From: Enterorhabdus sp. P55
Lineage (GTDB): Bacteria > Actinomycetota > Coriobacteriia > Coriobacteriales > Eggerthellaceae
Assembly: GCF_009911695.1 (NCBI RefSeq)
Contig: NZ_QWKK01000018.1
Location: 1 to 33,834, forward strand
Direction of reading: 5' to 3'
Length of the DNA: 33,834 bases
Shown: positions 1-9,096 of the stretch, piece by piece
Position numbering within the stretch: the stretch's first letter is position 1
How the letters are laid out: each line of letters starts with the position of its first letter
The notes under the pieces: model-generated
What the model was told of the DNA's origin: nothing
Database searches by the model: none
Seen by the model: the letters and a program-made list of their open reading frames with translations, nothing else
Made by a program: the position numbers and the translations under genes

Positions 1-145
1 TCGCCCCGGTTTAGGCCCGCGGCGCGCCGCCCCGCCGCCCGGCCCCAGCGTGCGCCGCCCCAGCCCGGCCTTGCCCCCGGCCCCGGCGCCTGCTGTAGCG
101 CCTTTTTCCCGCCTCGGCCTACCCCTGTTCCCGGCGCCCCGCATC
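1..145. other. Unassigned GC-rich edge
   Basis: This stretch follows the 3' end of the minus-strand gene that stops at 146. I see no coding frame with believable composition, no RNA gene and no clear terminator here. The gene beyond the left edge is outside the window. Confidence 0.5.
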
Positions 146-1135
146 CTAGCGGCCGAATCGCACGAAGTGCTCCGGCGTTCCCGGCCTGAGCCCTGTGCCC
201 AGGGCGTAGCGGCGCAGTTTCTCCTGCCGACGCTCGAAATCGGCGCAGCGGACCTGCCGTCGCACGCCGAGCTGACGGCGCAGAGTCGTTTCGAGCTGGC
301 GGAACTGGCGGGGCCGATAGATCTGGTCGCGCGTGGCCGTGACCACCGTGATGCCCAGGGCGAGCAGCGCCGTGCGCCGGGCCGCATCGCTGTTGAGGCG
401 GTCGGCTCCCGTGTGGCAGAGGTCGCTGTCATACTCGAGGGCCAGACGCGCCTGGGGCCAGAACAGGTCGCAGTCGTAGAAGTGCGCCGAGGTCGCCGCC
501 CGGCCCCGGCGCCCGGGACTGATGCGCTGGTTCAGGGTCGGCCTCGGCAGCCCGAGTCCGCCGAGCCGCTGCGGCAGGCCCACCATGAGCGCGACGGCCG
601 ACTCCATGGGGGAGCGGGCATTCTCGCTCAGGTAGGGGAGCAGCGTGCGCAGCGGCTTGGCCCCGGGCACCCCGGCGCTCGCCTCGACGAGCGCGGAGAG
701 GCGGCGAGTGCTGGTGAGCGGCTCGGCCTCGAAGAAGCCCGGTGGGTCCTGGCAGATGCGATAGCGGCCGCATAGCTCGTGGGCGAGCATCAGCAGGGCG
801 AGGGGGTGAAGACTCGTGGCAAGGTGCAGGAGGGTGAGCTCAGGCCCCAGGCAACAGAGTCCTTCGAAGGGCTCGGCGAGTCGGCGCGGGGTGATCCTGG
901 CCGACCAGGTGTGGAAGACGATCTCGTCGGTTGGGCGCGGGCGGCGGTGGTCGAGGGCGAGGACGTGGAGGGGTCGGGGGCACTGGTCGAAGAGGGGGTT
1001 CTCGCGCACACGGCTTGCGATCAGCGGGGCCGAGGGCACGGGTGCGTAGCGCTGGCCTGACGCAGGGACGGGCGCCTGCGTGGAAGACAGGCGGAGCAAA
1101 AACAGAGCCGTATGTTTACAAAAGACGATTTTCAC
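146..1135 (-). CDS. DUF559/Vsr-like PD-(D/E)XK-fold protein, coriobacterial type
   Basis: A 329-residue protein with no signal peptide or membrane segment. The C-terminal half looks like a small nuclease fold of the DUF559/very-short-patch-repair type: E178 (SPMESAVALM), then D221-C-D223-LFWP, E234-Y-D-S-D238 and H241, then a beta strand ITVVTATRDQIY near 263-274. The N-terminal half has the pattern HVL-x-HRRPRP and PELTLLHLA followed by HELCGRYRI. From memory, proteins with this layout recur, often many per genome, in Coriobacteriia, where they are usually annotated as hypothetical. The role is unknown; nucleic-acid cleavage is only an inference from fold-like motifs. The start is uncertain: GTG at 1135 has no Shine-Dalgarno sequence, but a TAGAAT -10-like hexamer lies at 1143-1148 on the minus strand, so the mRNA could be leaderless or nearly so. 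Confidence 0.7.
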   Translation of the reverse strand: MKIVFCKHTALFLLRLSSTQAPVPASGQRYAPVPSAPLIASRVRENPLFDQCPRPLHVLALDHRRPRPTDEIVFHTWSARITPRRLAEPFEGLCCLGPELTLLHLATSLHPLALLMLAHELCGRYRICQDPPGFFEAEPLTSTRRLSALVEASAGVPGAKPLRTLLPYLSENARSPMESAVALMVGLPQRLGGLGLPRPTLNQRISPGRRGRAATSAHFYDCDLFWPQARLALEYDSDLCHTGADRLNSDAARRTALLALGITVVTATRDQIYRPRQFRQLETTLRRQLGVRRQVRCADFERRQEKLRRYALGTGLRPGTPEHFVRFGR

Positions 1136-1142
1136 GGAGGGA

Positions 1143-1148
1143 TTCTAG
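1143..1148 (-). promoter_or_regulatory. Candidate -10 (TAGAAT) for the DUF559-like gene
   Basis: Read on the minus strand, TAGAAT lies 7 bases before the GTG start at 1135. A transcript starting about 7 bases downstream would begin at the start codon. There is no clear -35. Confidence 0.35.
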
Positions 1149-1212
1149 GGGCTCGCCTTCCCAAACGCACGCTTTTTCGCCGGAAAACCCGCGCAATTTC
1201 AGGCAATCGGGG

Positions 1213-1386
1213 AAAACTGCACAGTTTTTTCGAGTTTGTGACGCTTTCGGGCTTCTGGAGGGTGGTTTTCCAGAAGAGGGGCTACCTCTGCTGCGGGGCT
1301 GCCGTTGGCGACCAGGGCTTTTCCAGGCGATAGACGTCTGGGTCGCTCCAAGGCTGTCGCAAAGTCGTCAAAACTGTGCAGTTTTT
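1213..1386. repeat. Palindromic intergenic element, subtype B, copy 1
   Basis: The left arm at 1213-1244 (AAAACTGCACAGTTTT followed by TCGAGTTTGTGACGC) is the near-complement of the right arm at 1354-1386 (CTGTCGCAAAGTCGTC followed by AAAACTGTGCAGTTTT). The arms are about 32 bases each and surround a unique centre of about 110 bases. The centre contains CCAGAAGAGG, also present in the copy at 21104-21273. The element lies wholly between genes and codes for nothing plausible. Its arm core relates it to the elements at 24661 and 32540. Confidence 0.75.
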
Positions 1387-1721
1387 GCCAGCGATGGGCG
1401 AAAACCGAGCGAACCGGTCATGAATGAAGGAGTTGCGAAGCACCGGCGGCGAAGCTGTGGAGAGGGCGCCGGGGTGGTTGCGCGCCTGCGTTGCCCTGCC
1501 GTAACCTTCACGGAGCCGAAGGGTCACCGCCCCTCCTCCGCCGTTCCGAACTGTTGAACGCGCGGTCGCCGTCGAGCCGTACGGGCTTGTCGCGATCCTG
1601 CTCGCGCCGCCTTCGCGAGCCATGCGGTCACCCGAGTCGCTCCCGCCGGCCCTGCCCGGGAGACGGCATCAAGCTGCCCGCAAGGCGCGCTGGAAGCGCG
1701 GGCCCGTTCAAAGGAATCTCC
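1387..1721. other. Intergenic / leader region of the NlpC/P60 gene, unassigned
   Basis: About 330 bases between the palindromic element and the peptidase start. It holds several GC-rich hairpins. A piece near 1661-1695 (GACGGCATCAAGCTGCCCGC then AAGGCG) loosely resembles the 3' part of a ydaO/c-di-AMP aptamer, which often precedes NlpC/P60 genes in actinobacteria. The diagnostic GGGGACCC element is missing, so I do not call a riboswitch. Confidence 0.4.
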
Positions 1722-2525
1722 TTGATTCAGCCTAACCTGACCTGCAAGGCCGCATCTCGCGATGCGGTGGCCTCGCACACCCTGATGGGCCCCGGCGGCA
1801 GTGCGACCGCCCCGCTCGGGCACGCTGCGGGCGCGTCTGCTCCGGCCACGGGCCGACCGGCCCTGCGCAGCCTCGCTGCTGCTGCCGGGCTCGCCTTGGC
1901 GCTCACGCTCGGCCTGGCCGCGGCTCCGGCGCCCGCCTTCGCCGACGAGCCTGCAATCGTCGAGGTCGTCCCTGGCCCCGAGGCCGCTCCTGACGTCCCA
2001 GATGACCCCGAGGGCGAGGGCTCTGATGCGGCTGACGACAACCGCGATGCCGCGTTCGGGCACGCCCTGGCCGCCCTCACCGCCACGGTCGTCAACGAGC
2101 AGTCCGCCCAGGAGATGGGCGCCTACACCGCGCACCTCGAGGCCATCGGCGTCGAGGCCGCCCGTGCGGCCAAGGTGGACGCGGTGCTCGCCGAGGCCCT
2201 GTCCCACCAGGGCGCTCCTTACTCCTACGGCGGCACCACGCCCCGTGGCTTCGACTGCTCCGGATTCACGTCGTATGTGTTCCGCACGGCGCTCGGCATC
2301 GAGCTGCCGCGCACGGCGGCGGCCCAGTCCGGCGTGGGCACCTCGGTCTCCCTGGACAGCCTCCTGCCGGGTGACCTGCTGTTCTGGGGCCGTGGCTCGG
2401 GCGTCTACCACGTGGCCGTCTACGTGGGCGACGGCAACTACGTTCACGCCGCCGGCCGCGGCAAGGGCGTGCGCGTCCAGTCGATGGAGTACTTTCACCC
2501 CACCTTCGCCAAGCGTCTGATCTGA
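1722..2525 (+). CDS. Secreted NlpC/P60 family cell-wall peptidase
   Basis: A 267-residue exported peptidoglycan hydrolase that should cleave peptide stems outside the cell. The chosen start is TTG at 1722, because AAAGGA at 1710-1715 is well spaced before it; ATG at 1785 has no such site. The N terminus has an extended polar region, a hydrophobic core near residues 47-72 and an AFA-D signal-peptidase I site near residue 75. An acidic linker (DDPEGEGSDAADD) and a helical stretch follow. The C-terminal NlpC/P60 domain (about 155-267) has the catalytic cysteine C179 in GFDCSGFTSYVF, H230 in YHVAVYVGDGNY and a third polar residue, H242. No LysM, SH3 or choline-binding repeats are present, so targeting relies on the N-terminal region. 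Monocistronic, followed by a hairpin terminator. Confidence 0.88.
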   Translation: MIQPNLTCKAASRDAVASHTLMGPGGSATAPLGHAAGASAPATGRPALRSLAAAAGLALALTLGLAAAPAPAFADEPAIVEVVPGPEAAPDVPDDPEGEGSDAADDNRDAAFGHALAALTATVVNEQSAQEMGAYTAHLEAIGVEAARAAKVDAVLAEALSHQGAPYSYGGTTPRGFDCSGFTSYVFRTALGIELPRTAAAQSGVGTSVSLDSLLPGDLLFWGRGSGVYHVAVYVGDGNYVHAAGRGKGVRVQSMEYFHPTFAKRLI

Positions 2526-2558
2526 CGGCGCGCCTGCCTGCACGAGCAGCGAGACCGA

Positions 2559-2593
2559 GGGGCCGTCCCAACCGGGACGGCCCCTTTGCGTTT
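2559..2593 (+). terminator. Intrinsic terminator after the NlpC/P60 gene
   Basis: GGGGCCGTCCC, loop AACC, GGGACGGCCCC, then TTTGCGTTT. The stem is 11 bp and perfect. The T-tract is interrupted. Confidence 0.75.
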
Positions 2594-2610
2594 CGGACGG
2601 GGGGGGAGGA

Positions 2611-2860
2611 CCAGCGGCGGCCTTGCCGGGAACAACGGGACAGGGGGGGGCGGCCCAGGGGGCCTGCCGAGAGCGGAAGCCCGGGGGAGGCGACGGCCCT
2701 GCCGGGAGCAACGGGGCAGGGGGGCGGCTCAGGGGGGCGGCCTGCCGAGAGCGGGAGCCCGATGGGCGACGGCCCTGTCGGGAGCGGCGGCCCAAGGGGG
2801 GGCGGCGGCCCAGGAAGGCTGTCGCGGGCAACGCCCCCCGGCCGCCGCCCGCCCCCCCTC
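2611..2860. repeat. Degenerate ~76-bp tandem repeat, very G-rich
   Basis: The phrase TGCCGGGA-(A/G)-CAACGGG(A/G)CAGG begins at 2624 and 2700, and a variant begins at 2776: exact steps of 76 bases. A second landmark, CCTGCCGAGAGCGG, occurs at 2663 and 2741 (78 apart), so units differ by small indels. A fourth, decayed unit may start near 2818. The region has long G runs and no believable reading frame. It lies between a terminator and modD. Confidence 0.65.
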
Positions 2861-2983
2861 CGCCGCATGCCCGTCACCCGGCACGGCCCTGCGTGCCCCC
2901 TATCACCCCGCCCCTCCTTTGCCAGCGCGCGCTCGATTCGCTACCCTGGTGACGAGAAAGGCCGCACCGCAGAAAGGAACGCC

Positions 2984-3832
2984 ATGACCGTCCGCTTCTC
3001 CCGCGCGCGCATCGACGAGCTCATCGCCGAGGATGTGCCCTATATCGATTTGACCAGCACCGTCCTGGGCGTCGGGGACGCGCCGGGCCGCCTGGAGTAC
3101 TTCACGCGCGAGGACTGCGTCGTGGCCGGCACCGACGTGGTGGCCGCCGAGGCCGCCGCCCTCGGACTTGCCGTCTCCCTCGTGCGCGCCCCCGGCGAGC
3201 GCGCCGCCGCCGGCGAGACGCTCATGGCCGCCACCGGCCCTGCGAGTGGGCTGCATCTCTTGTGGAAGGCGGGGCTCAACGTGCTCGACCACCTGTCGGC
3301 CGTGGCCACCAAGACGCGCGCCATGGTAGATGCCGCCCATGCGGCCAACCCGGCCTGCGAGGTGCTCACCACGCGCAAGTCGCTGCCCGGCGCCAAGGAT
3401 CTGCTGACCGCGGCGGTCATGGCCGGCGGCGCGTTTCCGCACCGGCTCGGGCTCTCCGAGACGGTGCTCGTCTTCGACCACCACCTGGCGTTCACCGGCG
3501 GCTTCGACGCCTTCGTCGAGCAGCTGCCGGCCATTCGCCGCCGGTGCATCGAGAAGAAGCTGTTCGTGGAGGCCGATGCCGACCAGGCTCGCGTCCTGGC
3601 GCGCGCCGGCGTGGACGGCATCCAGCTCGACAAGGTGCCCGTCGATGAGCTGGCCGCCCTCGTCGCCGAGCTGCGCGGCATCGACGAGCGCCTCACCCTG
3701 GTGGCAGCCGGCGGCATCAACCCCGCCAACGCCGGCGCCTACGCCGCCACCGGCGTGGACGGCTTGGCCACCACGGCCCCCTTCAGCGCCGCCCCCCTCG
3801 ACATGAGCGCTCGCATGATCCCGCTCGGGTAG
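2984..3832 (+). CDS. modD: ModD-type molybdenum-associated NadC-like phosphoribosyltransferase
   Basis: A 282-residue cytoplasmic protein of the quinolinate phosphoribosyltransferase fold. It fits ModD rather than NadC: it starts ARIDELIAEDVPYIDLTS, carries TTRKSLPGAKDLLTAAVMAGG and FPHRLGLSETVLVF, and ends with a TIM-barrel strand VAAGGINPANAGAYAATGVD. No nadA or nadB is adjacent, and molybdate transporter genes follow, which supports ModD. The exact reaction of ModD is not established; a link to molybdate uptake or use rests on gene neighbourhood. ATG at 2984 is preceded by AAAGGA at 2973-2978. It is separated from modA by about 290 bases with a strong promoter, so it is probably a separate unit. 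If it were a true NadC, a quinolinate pathway should be found elsewhere. Confidence 0.85.
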   Translation: MTVRFSRARIDELIAEDVPYIDLTSTVLGVGDAPGRLEYFTREDCVVAGTDVVAAEAAALGLAVSLVRAPGERAAAGETLMAATGPASGLHLLWKAGLNVLDHLSAVATKTRAMVDAAHAANPACEVLTTRKSLPGAKDLLTAAVMAGGAFPHRLGLSETVLVFDHHLAFTGGFDAFVEQLPAIRRRCIEKKLFVEADADQARVLARAGVDGIQLDKVPVDELAALVAELRGIDERLTLVAAGGINPANAGAYAATGVDGLATTAPFSAAPLDMSARMIPLG

Positions 3833-3994
3833 GGCGAGCCTTCCCTGCCCGCCGACTTGGCGGCGCACGCCTTGCCCTCGCCTGGTGCCAGAGGGGCTCG
3901 CTGCCGCTTTTTCCGCGCCAGTTGCGGGCGAAAGGGAGGCGGCGGGCTCCAAAGGGCGCCTCGCCGCCGCGCTCGAGGCCGTCGGTCATCCGCC
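3833..3994. other. Intergenic sequence between modD and the modA promoter, unassigned
   Basis: GC-rich sequence after modD. I see no convincing gene. Base composition changes sharply to AT-rich at about 3995, where the modA control region begins. Confidence 0.4.
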
Positions 3995-3997
3995 TTA

Positions 3998-4053
3998 ATT
4001 ATTCTCACCAAAATATAATTTTCTTTGACTCTATACTCATTGGAGAATAATAT
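3998..4053 (+). promoter_or_regulatory. modA promoter with overlapping inverted-repeat operator
   Basis: A promoter with -35 TTGACT (4025-4030), a 17-base spacer and -10 TAATAT (4048-4053) sits in an AT-rich island. A 9-base inverted repeat, ATTATTCTC (3998-4006) and GAGAATAAT (4043-4051), brackets it, and the right arm covers the -10. This is the geometry of repression by a dimer or by looping. A molybdate-responsive regulator is a natural guess, but the repeat is not the ModE consensus that I know. Confidence 0.7.
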
Positions 4054-4125
4054 AGGCCTCAGACCGATCGCTCACCTGGCAGCTTAGGATTGCCGCAGGC
4101 GATAAAACCGGATGAAGGAGGCACC

Positions 4126-5025
4126 ATGAGAAAGACGCGGATCGTGGCGGCGGCTGCTGCCCTGGCGCTCGCGGGGGCGCTGGCCCTCGCCGGCTGCTCG
4201 ACTGGCGGCGCGGCGGACGAGAAGGACGGAGACGCCCAAGGCCAGCCGTCCGCCCAGCAGCCCGCCGAGCAGGTGGAGCTGCAGGTGTTCGCGGCCAACT
4301 CGCTCACCAAGGCCATGGCCGAGGCCCAGGCGCTCTACTCCGAGCAGAACCCCGGCGTCACCTTCGCCGACACGCAGTACGAGGCCTCGGGCACGCTCAA
4401 CGAGATGCTCGGCGCCGGCCAGTACGCCGACGTGCTCATCTCCGCCTCCGCCGGCACCATGGACGCCGCGGTGGAGAGGGGCTACGTCGACGAGGCCACG
4501 CGCGAGACCCTGTTCCTCAACGACCTCGTGATCGTCACCAAGGAGGGCGGCCCGCTCGTGGGCAAGGACGTCACCTTGGCCGACATCGCCGGCGGCGCCT
4601 ACACCGTCTCGATCGGCGATGAGGCCGTCCCTGCCGGCAACTACGCCTGCCAGGCGCTCACCACGGTAGGCGGCTACATCGAACCTGACGGCAAGACGGG
4701 CCCGGACGCCACGGGCAAGGGCGGCCAGTTCTCCGAGGTGCTCGCGCCTCTCGTCACGCTGGGCGCGAAGGTGGGCGATGTGTGCAAGTACGCCGAGACG
4801 GGGGACGTGGACCTCGCGCTCGTGTACAGCTCTGACGTGTACCGCATGGGCGGCGTGGAGATCGTCTCGGTGGTGCCGGGCGACACCCATAAGAAGATCC
4901 AGTATCCCGGCGCGGTGTGCAGCGGGTCTGAGCACGCTGAGGCGGCTCAGGCCTTCCTCGAGTGGTGCATGACCGACGAGGACTGCGCGAAGATCTGGCA
5001 GAAGTGGGGCTTCGAGCTGGCCTAG
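4126..5025 (+). CDS. modA: Molybdate ABC transporter substrate-binding lipoprotein
   Basis: A 299-residue periplasmic-type solute-binding protein that captures molybdate/tungstate for ModBC. A signal peptide of about 23 residues ends in a lipobox LAGC with C24, so the protein is a lipoprotein anchored to the outer face of the membrane. A flexible acidic/Q-rich linker follows (25-47). The ModA domain starts at VELQVFAANSLTKAMAEA, with the oxyanion-site pattern AANSL and SASAGTMDAAVERG, and later LVYSSDVYRMGGVEIV. ATG at 4126 is preceded by GAAGGAGG. It heads the transporter operon and is followed by a terminator before modB, a common way to make more binding protein than permease. Confidence 0.93.
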   Translation: MRKTRIVAAAAALALAGALALAGCSTGGAADEKDGDAQGQPSAQQPAEQVELQVFAANSLTKAMAEAQALYSEQNPGVTFADTQYEASGTLNEMLGAGQYADVLISASAGTMDAAVERGYVDEATRETLFLNDLVIVTKEGGPLVGKDVTLADIAGGAYTVSIGDEAVPAGNYACQALTTVGGYIEPDGKTGPDATGKGGQFSEVLAPLVTLGAKVGDVCKYAETGDVDLALVYSSDVYRMGGVEIVSVVPGDTHKKIQYPGAVCSGSEHAEAAQAFLEWCMTDEDCAKIWQKWGFELA

Positions 5026-5065
5026 CCGAGGGGCTTACGGAATGATCCTCGTTCTGGAATAATAC

Positions 5066-5102
5066 GGAGGACGGGTCGCGAGGGGCGTCCCGTCCTCCTT
5101 TT
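5066..5102 (+). terminator. Terminator between modA and modB
   Basis: A perfect 10-bp stem, GGAGGACGGG and CCCGTCCTCC, with a 13-base loop, followed by TTTT. It should end most modA transcripts and let a fraction read through to modBC. A TAATAC hexamer at 5060-5065 sits just before it, in a sequence similar to the modA -10 region. Confidence 0.75.
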
Positions 5103-5118
5103 ACGTGAAGGGACGTTC

Positions 5119-6632
5119 ATGGAAAGACGCAGGGGAGCCCGCCTTCTGGCGGGAACGGGGGCGCTGCTCGCCGCGCTCGCGCTCGCGGTCGTGCTCGGGG
5201 GCGCTGGCTTCGCCCCAGGTGCGCCCGCGCCGGAGCGCGCCTGGGCCGACGAGCCCGCGGCTGCCGCCACGCCGGCGGAAGGCGCCGAGGCGCCCGGCCC
5301 GGTGGAGGTCTCAGCCGATGGCGACGCCGCACGCATGGAGGGCTGCGACTTCGCCGTAGCCGGCTTCTCCCGCATCCAGGTGGGCTCGAATCGCGCCGTT
5401 GACGGCGCCTATCGCGGCTATGCCTACCTGCTTGACGCGCCTGATCAGGTGACGGCCGTCAACACCGCCGGCTACGCGGTGGTCTACGTGCCCCGCGCCA
5501 CGGCCGAGCGCTTCGGCATCGACGTGGACGACCCCGCCGACCAGGCCGTGCTGCGCGCCTTCCTCGTGCCGCTCGACGACGGCCAGGCCGCTGGCAACCT
5601 GCGCCTGTCCCAGCGCGAGGAATGGCACTTCACCGACGAGCCCGTCTTCGAGGTGGAGGGTGCGGTGTTCTCCTTCGACCAGGAGCTCAAGCCCGGGCGC
5701 TTCTACGTCACCATCGCCGGGCCCGAGGGGCAGGACGTGTCGGAGGCGGTGGATCCCGGCAACCTCGACGCCTGCGAGCTCGTAGACGCGCAGGAGGCGG
5801 TCATCGCCCAGGCGGGCGGCCCGGTCGATGAGCTGCGCGCCTTCCTGGACACCCTCGACTGGTCGCCTTTGTGGATCACCCTCAAGACGTCGGGCACCGC
5901 CATCCTCATCGTGTTCGTGCTCGGGCTCGCGGCAGCCTACCTCACCATGCGCATCTCAAGCCGTGCCCAGGATGTGCTCGACACCCTGTTCACCATCCCC
6001 ATGGTGCTGCCGCCCACGGTGTGCGGCTTTCTGCTGCTCATGCTGCTGGGGCGCAACACGGCGCTCGGGCAGTTCTTCATCGACGTGGGCTTTCCGCTCG
6101 TGTTCAGCTGGCAGGCCACGGTGATCGCCGCGGTGGTGGTGGCCTTTCCGCTCATGTACCGCAGCGCGCGCGGGGCCTTTGAGAACCTCGACCCCAACAT
6201 GCTGGACGCCGCCCGTACCCTAGGCTGGTCCAACGCACGCATCTTCTTCCGGCTCATGCTGCCGCTTGCGTGGTCATCCATCGCGGCGGGCACGGTGCTC
6301 GCCTTCGCCCGCGCCCTCGGCGAGTTCGGCTGCACGCTGTTCCTGGCCGGCAACCAGCTGGGATCCACGCGCACCATCCCCATCGCCATCTACTTCGAGT
6401 GGATGAACGGAAACCAGGCGGCCACCTGGTTCTGGACCATCACGCTCATCGTGTTCAGCTTCGTGGTCATCCTGTTCATCAACTTGTGGAGCCGCCATAC
6501 CACCAAGTACCGGCGCGCCCCGCGCGCTGACGGCAAGTCGCCCAAGCCGCGCCGCAACGGCCGGCGCCCGAGCGCGGGCGACGCGCCGGCGGCCGAGGCG
6601 CTCGCGACGGCGGGCGAGGAAGGGGGCACGCG

Positions 6633-6636
<4 letters not shown>
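5119..6636 (+). CDS. modB: Molybdate ABC permease with large N-terminal extracytoplasmic extension
   Basis: A 505-residue protein, about twice the usual ModB length of 220-230 residues. The true permease core is residues 248-462: several membrane helices and the EAA loop (FENLDPNMLDAARTLGW, then ARIFFRLMLPLA), which docks on ModC. Before it come a signal-like hydrophobic segment (9-34), an AWADEP site near 41-46, and about 190 soluble residues (60-245) that would lie outside the membrane. That domain contains no motif I recognise. The C-terminal tail (463-505) is Arg/Pro/Ala-rich and cytoplasmic. ATG at 5119 follows GAAGGGACG. The stop overlaps the modC start by four bases. If the first hydrophobic segment is cleaved, the domain still stays attached through the first permease helix. 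Confidence 0.9.
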
Positions 6637-7745
<1,109 letters not shown>

Positions 7746-7882
7746 GGGAGGGCTGCGGGCCGCCTCGCGCGGCACCGGTTCGCGACGGGCCGCCTCGCGC
7801 CGCGGGCGCCTTGGGGCGTGGGCGCGCGGCACCTGCCCCAAGTTGGGTCGCCGCCTTGCGCCGCGGCCGCCCCGTCGCGTCA
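7746..7882. other. Intergenic GC-rich sequence, unassigned
   Basis: No gene is evident between modC and the moaA promoter. The phrase GGGCCGCCTCGCG recurs at short distance (around 7759 and 7789), a small local duplication. No terminator with a T-tract is visible after modC. Confidence 0.4.
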
Positions 7883-8000
7883 TTTCTTTGTACTCGGTCG
7901 TGTATAATACCGCCAGAAAACGAGGAGCGCCGCCTTCGGGGCGGCGGGCAGGCCGGGCCCCGTGCCCCGGTCGGCCGACGCGGAGAACGGAGGGTGCCCC
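7883..8000 (+). promoter_or_regulatory. moaA promoter and structured leader
   Basis: A perfect -10 TATAAT lies at 7903-7908 with only a weak -35 (TTTCTT at 7883-7888). The predicted leader is about 85 nt and holds two hairpins: GCCGCC/GGCGGC with a TTCGG loop (7929-7945) and an imperfect GGCCGGG/CCCGG-TC-GGCC stem (7951-7976). The Shine-Dalgarno region (GGAGGG, 7989-7994) is unpaired. I could not match it to the Moco riboswitch consensus. Confidence 0.5.
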
Positions 8001-9002
8001 ATGAAGGACGCCCATGGCAGGACCATCGACTACCTGCGGCTGTCGCTGACCGACCGCTGCAACTTCCGCTGCATCTACTGCATGCCCGCTGACGGCGTGA
8101 CGCAGATGAGCCACGACGACATACTCCGCATCGAGGAGATCGAGGAGCTCGTGCGCATCGCCGCGGGGCTCGGCATCAAGAACGTGCGCCTCACCGGCGG
8201 CGAGCCGCTCGTGCGCAAGGGGGTGGTGGGCCTCGTGCGCTCCATCTGCGCCATGCCCGGCATCGAGAACGTCTCCATGACCACCAACGGCGTGCTCTTG
8301 CCCCAGATGGTCGACGACCTGAAGGCGGCGGGTCTCTCGCGCGTGAACATCTCGCTCGACACGCTCGACGCCGAGCAGTTCCGCATGGTCACGCGCTGCG
8401 GCAACCTCGACGACGCGCTGGCCGGCATCGACGCGGCGCTTGCGGCCGGGCTCAACCCCGTGAAGGTGAACGCCGTCACGGTGAAGAGCCTCGACCAGGA
8501 ATTCCTCGCCTTCGCGCGGCTCTCCATCGACCGGCCGCTCCACGTGCGCTTCATCGAGTACATGCCCGTGGGCGACTCGGCCGGCGTGGACGGCTGCGGC
8601 TGGGGCAAGAAGGACGTCATCCCCAGCGAGGAGCTGTTCGACCTCATCAACGAGCGGGCCGCGGCCGCCGGCCTGCCCGCGCTCGTGCCCGCCGGCGGCT
8701 CCAAGCCCGTGGGCTGGGGGCCGGCGCGCTACTTCCAGTTCCCCGGGGCGCAGGGCACGGTCGGCTTCATCTCGCCGCTGTCGCGCCACTTCTGCAGCGA
8801 GTGCAACCGCCTGCGCATGACGGCTGACGGCAAGATCCGCCCCTGCCTGTTCTCCGACGAGGAGTTCGACGTGCGCGCGGCCCTGCGCGACGGCGGCGAG
8901 GAGGCGGTGCGCGCCGTCCTCAGGGAGGCCCTCGGCGCCAAGCCCGACGAGCACCACGACAAGGTGGGCACCGAGCGCGGCATGTCCCAGATCGGGGGAT
9001 AA
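8001..9002 (+). CDS. moaA: GTP 3',8-cyclase MoaA
   Basis: A 333-residue radical-SAM enzyme that performs the first step of molybdenum cofactor synthesis, turning GTP into 3',8-cyclo-GTP for MoaC. The N-terminal cluster motif is CNFRCIYC (about 20-27), with the GGEPL SAM-binding strand. The C-terminal cluster cysteines appear as CSECNRLRMTADGKIRPC, also typical of MoaA. The protein ends in ...QIGG, and the terminal Gly-Gly is known to matter for activity. ATG at 8001 has GGAGGG upstream. It stands behind its own promoter, close to the mod operon and just upstream of moaC, but a toxin-like locus separates moaA from moaC. Confidence 0.95.
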   Translation: MKDAHGRTIDYLRLSLTDRCNFRCIYCMPADGVTQMSHDDILRIEEIEELVRIAAGLGIKNVRLTGGEPLVRKGVVGLVRSICAMPGIENVSMTTNGVLLPQMVDDLKAAGLSRVNISLDTLDAEQFRMVTRCGNLDDALAGIDAALAAGLNPVKVNAVTVKSLDQEFLAFARLSIDRPLHVRFIEYMPVGDSAGVDGCGWGKKDVIPSEELFDLINERAAAAGLPALVPAGGSKPVGWGPARYFQFPGAQGTVGFISPLSRHFCSECNRLRMTADGKIRPCLFSDEEFDVRAALRDGGEEAVRAVLREALGAKPDEHHDKVGTERGMSQIGG

Positions 9003-9055
9003 GAAGGAAAAAGAGGAAAACGTAAACGCCGGTTTACAAGGTCATTCGCGGGCTG

Positions 9056-9064
9056 TGCTAGCAT
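9056..9064 (+). promoter_or_regulatory. Extended -10 promoter of small-ORF locus 1
   Basis: TGC-TAGCAT (TG at 9056-9057; hexamer 9059-9064). The best -35 candidate (TTTACA, 9033-9038) is at a poor 20-base spacing. The start is expected near 9071. The same TGCTAG block opens the related locus at 33192. Confidence 0.55.
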
Positions 9065-9096
9065 GGCCCGCGCCGGCGAAGTCCGATTGCGGGTGA

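Noticed and set aside
1400-1720. Possible c-di-AMP (ydaO) riboswitch before the NlpC/P60 gene
   Set aside because: Only a loose likeness to the 3' conserved block; the GGGGACCC element and a closing stem are missing. A scan with Rfam RF00379 would settle it.
2984-3832. Nicotinate-nucleotide pyrophosphorylase (NadC)
   Set aside because: Motifs and molybdate gene context fit ModD better, and no other NAD genes are nearby.
7909-8000. Molybdenum cofactor riboswitch before moaA
   Set aside because: The leader has two hairpins, but the conserved Moco aptamer blocks could not be aligned.
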